A stretch of 5,057 nucleotides of DNA, taken from an uncultured Collinsella sp. (GTDB lineage: Bacteria > Actinomycetota > Coriobacteriia > Coriobacteriales > Coriobacteriaceae). Shown one piece after another: positions 1 to 4,752 of the stretch. Position numbers and translations under genes: made by a program. The notes under the pieces are model-generated. The model made no database searches. It was not told where the DNA came from and saw nothing but the letters and a program-made list of their open reading frames with translations. The stretch is taken from NCBI GenBank assembly GCA_902482185.1, contig CABSZR010000122.1:1-5057 (forward strand), in the 5' to 3' direction. Position 1 is the stretch's first letter. The number at the start of each line of letters is the position of its first letter.

Positions 1-52
1 TTCCAGTCGGTTTCGACTTGCGGCGTTCCCGGCGCGCCAGGGGTCGCGCCAT

Positions 53-58
53 TACAAT
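53..58 (+). promoter_or_regulatory. possible -10 box (TACAAT) upstream of the PHP phosphatase gene
   Basis: TACAAT matches a sigma-70-type -10 hexamer at five of six positions and lies 32 bases before the ATG at 91, a plausible place for a promoter with a short leader. No convincing -35 box sits 16-18 bases upstream. The nearest candidate, TTGCGG at 18-23, is 29 bases away, which is too far. The rest of 1-90 shows no reading frame or repeat that I can support. This is a weak call. Confidence 0.3.
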
Positions 59-78
59 GGAGCGGATTCGCCAAATGC

Positions 79-85
79 AAAGGAG
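79..85 (+). promoter_or_regulatory. ribosome binding site of the PHP phosphatase gene
   Basis: AAAGGAG is followed by a five-base spacer (TCGCC) and the ATG at 91. This is a strong Shine-Dalgarno match at normal spacing and it fixes the start of the downstream gene. Confidence 0.8.
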
Positions 86-90
86 TCGCC

Positions 91-1002
91 ATGCCCGCCT
101 GCCCGCTGGTCGATTGCCATACCCACACCTCGTTCTCGGACGGACACGCCTCGTTTGAGGACAACGTTCGCGCCGCTGCTGCGGCCAGCTGCCGCGTCAT
201 GGTCTCAACCGATCATCTCACCCTGCCCGCCAGCATGGACGCCAACTGCGAAGTGCAGGTTACTGAGGGCGACCTGCCGGCGCATCGTCTGGCTTTTGAG
301 GATGCTCGCAAGCTTGCCGCGCAGATTGCGCCGGAGCTCAGCTTTATCTATGGCTTTGAATGCGATTGGTACGAGGGCTGCGAGCCTTTGGTTGAGCGCT
401 GGTCCCAGGGCGCCGTCGTACTCCTGGGCAGCGTGCATTGGATTGGCAACCCAGGCGATATTGCGGCAGGTGCTGCGGGCACGGCGGGGACGGAGGACGT
501 CGCTCGTCCTGATACACCCGATTCCCTTTGCGGTTGGATCGACGATGACACCAACCTGCATGTTTGGGAAAACTTAGACGTACGCGGCGTGTGGGAGCGC
601 TATGTCGATGACTGGTGCCGCGCCTGCGAGAGCCCGCTTAACTTTGATGTGATGGCTCATCCCGACCTGTTCATGCGCTTTTCGAAGGAAGGCTTTGCGC
701 CCGATTTTGATACGGCACCGTTTTGGGAGCAGATGGCAGAGTGCGCACACGATACAGGCCGCCGCGTTGAAGTTTCGACCGCCGCGCCGCGCAAGGGCCT
801 CGACGACTATTACCCCTCGACGGGGCTGTTGCGTTGCTTTGCCCACGCCGAGGTACCCATCACCTTTGGCTCGGACGCGCACCGCGCCTGCGACATCTGC
901 TGGAATATCCGCGAGGCACAAGCCCACGCCTACGACTGCGGCTACCGAACCTTCGACATCCCCCACCCCACCGGCGAATGGGAACCCACACCCCTCGACT
1001 AG
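91..1002 (+). CDS. PHP-domain phosphatase, probable histidinol-phosphatase (HisK/HisJ-like)
   Basis: This 303-residue protein belongs to the PHP (polymerase and histidinol phosphatase) metal-dependent phosphoesterase family. The metal-binding motifs are all visible: DCHTHTSFSDG (D8, H10, H12, D17), STDH (D41, H42), GFECD (E90), GSVHW (H116), MAHPDL (H190), EVST (E227) and FGSDAHR (D262, H264). A trinuclear metal site therefore looks intact. It probably hydrolyses histidinol phosphate to histidinol in the cytoplasm. The neighbouring his cluster encodes a HisB without a phosphatase domain, which supports this role. It is convergent with the his operon, so it has its own transcript. It is somewhat longer than typical HisK (about 270 residues), partly because of a Gly/Ala-rich stretch near residues 122-150. 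The start is set by the AAAGGAG site. Another PHP phosphoesterase activity cannot be excluded. Confidence 0.85.
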   Translation: MPACPLVDCHTHTSFSDGHASFEDNVRAAAAASCRVMVSTDHLTLPASMDANCEVQVTEGDLPAHRLAFEDARKLAAQIAPELSFIYGFECDWYEGCEPLVERWSQGAVVLLGSVHWIGNPGDIAAGAAGTAGTEDVARPDTPDSLCGWIDDDTNLHVWENLDVRGVWERYVDDWCRACESPLNFDVMAHPDLFMRFSKEGFAPDFDTAPFWEQMAECAHDTGRRVEVSTAAPRKGLDDYYPSTGLLRCFAHAEVPITFGSDAHRACDICWNIREAQAHAYDCGYRTFDIPHPTGEWEPTPLD

Positions 1003-1014
1003 CCATCCCTTCAT

Positions 1015-1083
1015 AAGTTGCGGTAAAATAGTTCCTGTTTATAGCCCTAGGACCGTCAAACAAGAACTATTCCACCGCAACTT
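1015..1083 (-). repeat. long hairpin in the 3' region of the his transcript, 27-bp stem
   Basis: The arms are 1015-1041 and 1057-1083, with a 15-base loop that contains the palindrome CCTAGG. On minus-strand RNA all 27 positions pair: 23 Watson-Crick and four G-U wobbles (1025/1073, 1026/1072, 1035/1063, 1041/1057). On plus-strand RNA the same four positions would be A-C mismatches. The structure therefore fits the his operon's 3' untranslated region better than the PHP transcript. The length and near-perfect symmetry also fit a small palindromic mobile repeat (MITE or REP type). I see no target-site duplication around it. Confidence 0.75.
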
Positions 1084-1088
1084 CTATT

Positions 1089-1119
1089 TGATCCGTTGGG
1101 GACGGAGGAAAACGGATCA
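1089..1119. repeat. hairpin with 9-bp stem and GGGGACGG loop
   Basis: TGATCCGTT at 1089-1097 is the exact reverse complement of AACGGATCA at 1111-1119, with a 13-base loop, GGGGACGGAGGAA, on the plus strand. The stem is perfect, so it can form on either strand. It lies between the two other hairpins of this intergenic region. The loop begins with the GGGGAC core also found in hairpins 1120-1154 and 4110-4150. Its function is unknown. There is no T-run to suggest termination. Confidence 0.65.
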
Positions 1120-1154
1120 TTTGGTGCGAAGTATCCTGTCCCCCTTGCACCAAA
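1120..1154 (-). repeat. hairpin just downstream of hisE, 8+3-bp stem
   Basis: TTTGGTGC at 1120-1127 is the exact reverse complement of GCACCAAA at 1147-1154. Three more pairs (1129-1131 with 1144-1146) form if base 1128 is bulged. On the minus strand the 12-base loop reads GGGGACAGGATA. It starts only 7 bases after the hisE stop codon, so it is the first structure in the 3' end of the his mRNA. It could block exonucleases or help termination, but the downstream bases on the minus strand (TGATCCG) lack a U-run, so I do not call a terminator. Confidence 0.6.
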
Positions 1155-1161
1155 AGCTTGA

Positions 1162-1479
1162 CTAGTGGCGGCGGGCGTTGAGTTCGCCGGCTAGCTCGTC
1201 GAGGGTAATACCGTAGCGCTCGAGCGTCACGAGCAGGTGGTAGACCAGGTCGCCGGCTTCATAGCGGATGTGATCGTGGTCGTTATCCTTGCAGGCCATG
1301 ATGACCTCGCTCGCCTCCTCGGCAAGCTTCTTAAGCAGCTCATCCTCGACGTCGGTCAGCAGGCGAGCGGTATAGCTCTCCTGCGGCGACGCGTCGCGAC
1401 GACCATGAATCACCTCGGCCAGCCCCGTCAGTGTCTCGCCGATATTTCCATCCTGAACGTTTGCGGTGCGCACACCCAT
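1162..1479 (-). CDS. hisE: phosphoribosyl-ATP pyrophosphohydrolase
   Basis: The 105-residue protein hydrolyses phosphoribosyl-ATP to phosphoribosyl-AMP and pyrophosphate, the second step of histidine synthesis. It shows the all-alpha HisE/MazG-type signature: SYTARLL near residues 35-41, LLKKLAEEASEV (E54, E55, E58), then YEAGDLVYHLL (E74, D77, H81). These acidic residues bind the magnesium-pyrophosphate group. The length is normal for a stand-alone HisE, with about 14 poorly conserved residues before the first helix. It is the last gene of the operon, 46 bases after hisI. An AGAAAGGA site a few bases upstream supports the ATG at 1477-1479. It is encoded separately from hisI, not as the HisIE fusion of many other bacteria. 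The stop is TAG. Confidence 0.95.
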   Translation of the reverse strand: MGVRTANVQDGNIGETLTGLAEVIHGRRDASPQESYTARLLTDVEDELLKKLAEEASEVIMACKDNDHDHIRYEAGDLVYHLLVTLERYGITLDELAGELNARRH

Positions 1480-1486
1480 GGTTCAA

Positions 1487-1494
1487 TCCTTTCT
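1487..1494 (-). promoter_or_regulatory. ribosome binding site of hisE
   Basis: AGAAAGGA on the minus strand is followed by seven bases (TTGAACC) and the ATG of hisE. hisE is one of the two genes of the operon with a real upstream gap (46 bases), so it has its own initiation site and need not depend on coupling. I see no promoter-like pair of boxes in the gap. Confidence 0.65.
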
Positions 1495-1525
1495 GGTTGG
1501 CCAAGCGCCTAGTCGAGCGCCCGCC

Positions 1526-1855
1526 CTACGCGAGTTTCTTAAAGAAGCAGGTGCGGTTGCCGGTATGGCAGGCCGGACCCGGCGAGTCGACCTTGACCAG
1601 CAGCGTATCGCTATCGCAGTCGGCCCAGAGCTCCTTGGCCTCTTGCATATTGCCGCTCGTCGCGCCCTTGTTCCAGAGCTCCTGACGGCTGCGGCTCCAA
1701 AACCACGTGGTACCGGTCTTGAGCGTCAGCCCCACCGACTCCTCGTTCATCCAAGCAACCATAAGCACCTCGCCGGTGTCATACTGCTGAACAACACAAG
1801 GAATCAGCCCCTTGGCGTCGTATTTGAGCTCGGACGCAGTTGTCACTTGCTCCAT
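1526..1855 (-). CDS. hisI: phosphoribosyl-AMP cyclohydrolase
   Basis: The 109-residue protein opens the adenine ring of phosphoribosyl-AMP to give ProFAR, the third step of the pathway. The family signature is complete: LMVAWMN (31-37), [18 protein letters not shown] (52-69), DCDSDTLL (79-86) and [12 protein letters not shown] (93-104). D79, D81 and D83 are the expected magnesium ligands, and C80, C96 and C103 the expected zinc ligands. The length matches stand-alone HisI. The ATG directly abuts the TAA of hisF (TAAATG), and the upstream bases contain only a weak GGA-type Shine-Dalgarno (1863-1865), so translation probably depends on ribosomes finishing hisF. No C-terminal HisE domain is attached, since hisE follows as its own gene. 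Confidence 0.96.
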   Translation of the reverse strand: MEQVTTASELKYDAKGLIPCVVQQYDTGEVLMVAWMNEESVGLTLKTGTTWFWSRSRQELWNKGATSGNMQEAKELWADCDSDTLLVKVDSPGPACHTGNRTCFFKKLA

Positions 1856-2638
1856 TTAAAAATCCAATCTCACAGGAATACCTTGAGAGGCCATATACTC
1901 TTTGACTTCGCGAATGCTGAACGTCCCAAAGTGAAAGACGCTGGCCGCCAGCACGGCATCGGCTTCGCCCTCGATCACGCCCTCGGCAAAATGCTCGAGC
2001 GTGCCCACGCCGCCGCTCGCGATAACGGGAATCGGCACCGCGCGCGCCACGGCGCGGGTGAGCGCCAGGTCAAAGCCGGCCTTGGTGCCGTCGCGGTCCA
2101 TACTGGTGAGCAAAATCTCGCCGGCGCCGCGACGAGCCGCTTCCTCGGCCCACGCCACCGCGTCGATACCCGTGGCGTTGCGGCCTCCCGCGGTAAAGAC
2201 CTCCCACCTATCGGCACCCGGCTCTCCGGGCAAACCGACGCGCTTGGCATCGATCGCCACGACCACGGCCTGGCTGCCAAACGCCGCGGCAGCCTGACTG
2301 ATCAGCGACGGGTCACGCACGGCGGCAGAGTTGAGCGACACCTTATCGGCACCGGCGGCAACCATGGTCCGCATGCCCGCCAAGTCGCGGAAACCGCCAC
2401 CCACGGTATAGGGAATAGCGAGCTCCTCGGCCGCATGCGCCGCCATCTCGATAGTCGTCGCACGGTTGTCGCTCGTGGCGGTAATGTCCAGGAAGACGAC
2501 CTCGTCCGCACCCTCGCGGTCGTAGGCGCGCGCCAGCTCCACCGGGTCGCCCGCATCGCGCAGGCTCACAAAGTTGACGCCCTTGACCACGCGGCCGTCC
2601 TTAACATCCAGACAGGGAATCACGCGTTTGGTAAGCAT
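1856..2638 (-). CDS. hisF: imidazole glycerol phosphate synthase, cyclase subunit
   Basis: The 260-residue (beta/alpha)8 barrel is the synthase half of IGP synthase. It uses ammonia delivered by HisH to convert PRFAR into imidazole glycerol phosphate and AICAR. The two catalytic aspartates are at the standard positions: D11 in RVIPCLDV and D130 in VVAIDAK. Other landmarks are FLDITATS (49-56), the phosphate-binding VGGGFR (79-84), [15 protein letters not shown] (176-190) and the second phosphate loop ASGGVG (207-212). The length is normal. It starts 3 bases after hisA, with GGGGAGGAG as ribosome binding site inside the last codons of hisA. Its stop abuts the hisI start. The partner hisH is two genes upstream, so both subunits come from one mRNA. 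Confidence 0.97.
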   Translation of the reverse strand: MLTKRVIPCLDVKDGRVVKGVNFVSLRDAGDPVELARAYDREGADEVVFLDITATSDNRATTIEMAAHAAEELAIPYTVGGGFRDLAGMRTMVAAGADKVSLNSAAVRDPSLISQAAAAFGSQAVVVAIDAKRVGLPGEPGADRWEVFTAGGRNATGIDAVAWAEEAARRGAGEILLTSMDRDGTKAGFDLALTRAVARAVPIPVIASGGVGTLEHFAEGVIEGEADAVLAASVFHFGTFSIREVKEYMASQGIPVRLDF

Positions 2639-2641
2639 GGG

Positions 2642-3385
2642 CTACTCCTCCCCTCGGGCGGCGGCCAGCGCCTGTACCAGCGTAAAGTTGCCCTCGTAGA
2701 GCGCACGACCGGTAATGGCACCTTCAATCGTGCCCTCACCCACCGCGGCCAGCGCGCGGATGTCGTCGAGCGTCGAGATACCGCCCGAAGCCACGACGGG
2801 AAAGCCCGCGACCTGCGCCACATGGCGATACGCCGCCACATCGATGCCCGTCTGCATGCCATCACGCGCGATGTCGGTATACACCAGATGCTTAAAGCCC
2901 AGCTCGGTAAGCTGCGCCACGGCATCGTCGAGCGCCATACCCGCGCCGTCGCGCCAGCCGTTCACCTTGACCTGGCCGTCGCGTGCGGCAATATCTGCCA
3001 CCAACAGCTCGCCAAAGCCTTGGGCCGCCACCTCGGCAAAACCCGGCTCGGTCACGAGCACCGTGCCTAGTGCGATGCGGCGCGCACCGTAGCCGGCCAA
3101 CTCGTCGATGCGCGCGAGCGAGCGGACGCCGCCGCCCACGTCCACGGACAGACCGTTGACGCCGCAGATGGCCTTAATCGCCGCCGAGTTGGCAGCGCAT
3201 GTGTCCTCGTCCTCGCCAAAGGCAGCGGACAGGTCGACGACGTGCACCCAGCTTGCGCCCTGCTCGGCAAACGAGCGAGCAACGGCCACGGGGTCGTCGG
3301 AATATACCTTGCAACGACTCCGGTCGCCGCGCTCCAGGCGCACGACCTTGCCGCCGATCAGATCGATTGCGGGAAACAGGATCAT
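2642..3385 (-). CDS. hisA: ProFAR isomerase (HisA), (beta/alpha)8 barrel
   Basis: The 247-residue protein is N'-[(5'-phosphoribosyl)formimino]-5-aminoimidazole-4-carboxamide ribonucleotide isomerase. It carries out the Amadori rearrangement of ProFAR to PRFAR, the substrate of HisF. Visible landmarks are FPAIDLIGGKVVRL (D8, R16), HVVDLSAAFG (48-57), SVDVGGGVRS with the first phosphate loop, LVADIAARDG (D131), YTDIARDGMQTG (D171, D175) and ASGGIS with the second phosphate loop (199-204). In Mycobacterium-type PriA, which also does the TrpF reaction, the equivalent of NGW (142-144) reads RGW. That arginine is absent here, so dedicated HisA activity is more likely. The start overlaps the hisH stop (ATGA) and has GAGGAGG at 3393-3399. 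Confidence 0.95.
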   Translation of the reverse strand: MILFPAIDLIGGKVVRLERGDRSRCKVYSDDPVAVARSFAEQGASWVHVVDLSAAFGEDEDTCAANSAAIKAICGVNGLSVDVGGGVRSLARIDELAGYGARRIALGTVLVTEPGFAEVAAQGFGELLVADIAARDGQVKVNGWRDGAGMALDDAVAQLTELGFKHLVYTDIARDGMQTGIDVAAYRHVAQVAGFPVVASGGISTLDDIRALAAVGEGTIEGAITGRALYEGNFTLVQALAAARGEE

Positions 3386-4083
3386 CGGCCGGCCTCCTCG
3401 ACGATGTTGACGAAGTTCTTAAGGATGCGCTGACCCAGCGCGGAGGATTTCTCGGGATGGAACTGGCAACCCCACACGTTGCCATGGCGCACGATGCACG
3501 GGAAGCTCCGCGTATAGTGCGTGCGCGCCAGCACATCGGCGGCATCGGCATCGTCGGCCACCGCGTAGCTGTGGGTGAAGTACATGTTGGCACCCTCGGC
3601 AAAACCAGTAAGCAGCGGATCGGCCGCACCGGCGGGCGTCATGTGCACCTGGTCCCAGCCCACGTGCGGCACCTTCAGGCGGCTCGACTCCAGGCGCGTG
3701 CACGAACCGCGCATAATACCCAGGCCATCGACCCAGAGGGCACCGGCCCGCTCGGAGGCGTTGCCGTCGGCGACCGCGCTCTCGCTCGCAGGAACGCCCT
3801 CGTTGCCGCGCTCAAAAAACAACTGAAGGCCCAGGCAGATGCCGAGCAGCGGAGTTCCAGCGGCAACGGCGTCGAGCACCGCGTCCGCCTCGCCGCTCTC
3901 GCGCATAAAGGCAATCGCGTCGTAGAACGCACCCACGCCCGGGATGACCAGGCCGTCGGCGTTGCGGATCTGCTCCGGATCGTCCGACGTGCAGGCAGCG
4001 GCACCAGCGCGCGCAAGCCCGCGCACGACGCTCGACAAGTTGCCCTTGTGGTAGTCGACCACCACGATCTTCGGTTCGCCCAC
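3382..4083 (-). CDS. hisH: imidazole glycerol phosphate synthase, glutamine amidotransferase subunit
   Basis: The 233-residue class I (triad) glutamine amidotransferase hydrolyses glutamine and channels ammonia to HisF. The N-terminus VVVDYHKGNLSSV, the oxyanion-region PGVGAF, the nucleophile C83 in GICLGLQ, and H209 and E211 in QFHPEKSS give a complete catalytic triad. PHVGWD (139-144) is the usual HisH interface motif. The protein is about 20-30 residues longer than many HisH, mostly from an Ala/Ser-rich insertion at about 92-114. The start is GTG: an in-frame TAA lies five codons upstream, and AAGGGAGGGG (4088-4097) is correctly spaced, so no alternative start before the conserved N-terminus exists. 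It overlaps hisA by 4 bases and is separated from hisB by an 81-base gap with a hairpin. Confidence 0.96.
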   Translation of the reverse strand: MGEPKIVVVDYHKGNLSSVVRGLARAGAAACTSDDPEQIRNADGLVIPGVGAFYDAIAFMRESGEADAVLDAVAAGTPLLGICLGLQLFFERGNEGVPASESAVADGNASERAGALWVDGLGIMRGSCTRLESSRLKVPHVGWDQVHMTPAGAADPLLTGFAEGANMYFTHSYAVADDADAADVLARTHYTRSFPCIVRHGNVWGCQFHPEKSSALGQRILKNFVNIVEEAGR

Positions 4084-4087
4084 GCGA

Positions 4088-4097
4088 CCCCTCCCTT
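4088..4097 (-). promoter_or_regulatory. ribosome binding site deciding the GTG start of hisH
   Basis: AAGGGAGGGG on the minus strand lies four bases before the GTG at 4081-4083. Together with the in-frame TAA at 4096-4098 it settles the unusual start codon. It begins 12 bases after the hairpin at 4110-4150, so that stem could affect ribosome access only indirectly. Confidence 0.75.
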
Positions 4098-4109
4098 ATC
4101 TCATCGTCC

Positions 4110-4150
4110 AAAACCACCACAAAGGGGACAGGCACCTTCGTAGTGGTTTT
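4110..4150 (-). repeat. 16-bp hairpin between hisB and hisH
   Basis: Read as minus-strand RNA, 4135-4150 pairs with 4110-4125 over 16 bp without a break: 14 Watson-Crick pairs plus G-U wobbles at 4142/4118 and 4139/4121. The 9-base loop is TGCCTGTCC. On the plus strand the two wobbles would be A-C mismatches, so the fold fits the his mRNA. The outer stem is four A-T pairs ending in TTTT, which looks a little like an intrinsic terminator, but the T-run is short and inside the stem. It may be a partial terminator, an RNA-processing or stability element, or a copy of a dispersed repeat. The plus-strand GGGGACAGG core resembles those at 1089-1119 and 1120-1154. Confidence 0.7.
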
Positions 4151-4164
4151 TGCCTTTGTTGCGG

Positions 4165-4752
4165 TTACAGTGAACCCTTGGTGCTGGGGATGCCTTGCAC
4201 GCGGGGATCGAGCTCGCAGGCGCGGCGCATCGTGCGGCCCACGGCCTTAAAGGCGGCCTCGATAATGTGATGCGAGTTGCCGCCCGCCAGCTCGCGCACG
4301 TGCAGCGTAAGTTTGGCATCGCGCGCAAAGGCATAGAAGAACTCGACGGCCAGCTCGGTATCGAAGCTGCCCACGCGCTCAGTCGGCACGGGCAGCTCGC
4401 AGTAGGCCTGCCCGCGGCCCGAAATATCAACAGCAGCCATCACAAGCGTCTCGTCCATGGCGATTGCCGCGTCGGCAAAGCGCGTAATGCCCGCCTTGTC
4501 GCCCAGCGCCTGGCAAAACGCCTCGCCCAGCACAATGCCCGTGTCCTCGACGGTATGGTGCGCATCGACTTCTACATCGCCTACCGCATGCACCGTCAAA
4601 TCGAACAGGCCATGGCGGCCAAAGGCGTTGAGCATGTGGTCGAAAAACGGCACGCCGGTCGAGATATCGCACACGCCGCTTCCGTCAAGGTCAAGCTTTA
4701 CGACGATGTCGGTCTCCCCCGTCTTGCGGGTCACCTCGGCATAACGGCCCAT
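4165..4752 (-). CDS. hisB: imidazoleglycerol-phosphate dehydratase, monofunctional
   Basis: The 195-residue enzyme dehydrates imidazole glycerol phosphate to imidazole acetol phosphate, using manganese. The paired metal-binding repeats of the IGPD fold are clear: PFFDHMLNAFGRHG (H39), DAHHTVEDTGI (H65, H66, E69, D70), and SHHIIEAAFKA (H161, H162, E165). The C-terminus IPSTKGSL is the typical family ending. The length fits the dehydratase alone, and there is no N-terminal HAD phosphatase domain as in the bifunctional enterobacterial HisB. The ATG immediately follows the TAG of hisC, and the AAGGAGG ribosome binding site is formed by the last codons of hisC (K-E-E), so the two are translationally coupled. 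It is followed by the hairpin-bearing gap before hisH. Confidence 0.97.
   Translation of the reverse strand: MGRYAEVTRKTGETDIVVKLDLDGSGVCDISTGVPFFDHMLNAFGRHGLFDLTVHAVGDVEVDAHHTVEDTGIVLGEAFCQALGDKAGITRFADAAIAMDETLVMAAVDISGRGQAYCELPVPTERVGSFDTELAVEFFYAFARDAKLTLHVRELAGGNSHHIIEAAFKAVGRTMRRACELDPRVQGIPSTKGSL

Larger units (their letters stand above)
1003..1161. other. convergent intergenic region made of three consecutive hairpins
   Basis: These 159 bases separate the stop codons of the PHP gene and hisE. I see no coding sequence. Three inverted repeats (1015-1083, 1089-1119 and 1120-1154) follow each other with a 5-base gap and then none, and use up nearly the whole region. None is followed by a clear run of T on either strand, so no standard intrinsic terminator can be called, although transcripts from both sides must end around here. 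Confidence 0.7.

Noticed and set aside
1..90. T-box or other riboswitch controlling the PHP gene
   Set aside because: Ninety bases is too short to show a T-box leader, and I find no T-box-type conserved stretch or terminator hairpin before the ATG.
1003..1161. CRISPR array or tandem repeat
   Set aside because: The three inverted repeats have different stem sequences and there is no direct repeat with regular spacing.
695..1165. A 156-codon plus-strand open frame running through the end of the PHP gene and the hairpin region
   Set aside because: It is out of frame with the PHP gene, low in complexity (Thr/Pro/Arg-rich), and continues through structured non-coding repeats into the hisE stop.
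1466..3070. A 534-codon open frame on the plus strand, antisense to hisI, hisF and hisA
   Set aside because: It is the reverse-strand shadow of strongly GC-biased codons. The minus-strand frames encode complete, motif-perfect His enzymes, while the antisense product shows no recognisable domain and is rich in Arg and His as expected of a shadow.
3199..4143. A 314-codon plus-strand open frame across hisA, hisH and the hisB-hisH gap
   Set aside because: Same shadow effect. It runs straight into the hairpin and has no recognisable motif or convincing ribosome binding site.
4110..4150. A full rho-independent terminator after hisB
   Set aside because: Only four T follow, and they belong to the stem. 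hisH, hisA, hisF, hisI and hisE continue immediately on the same strand with no clear promoter in the 81-base gap, so complete termination here is unlikely.
4165..4752. HisB as a bifunctional dehydratase/phosphatase
   Set aside because: At 195 residues it has only the dehydratase repeats, and there is no room for the HAD phosphatase domain.
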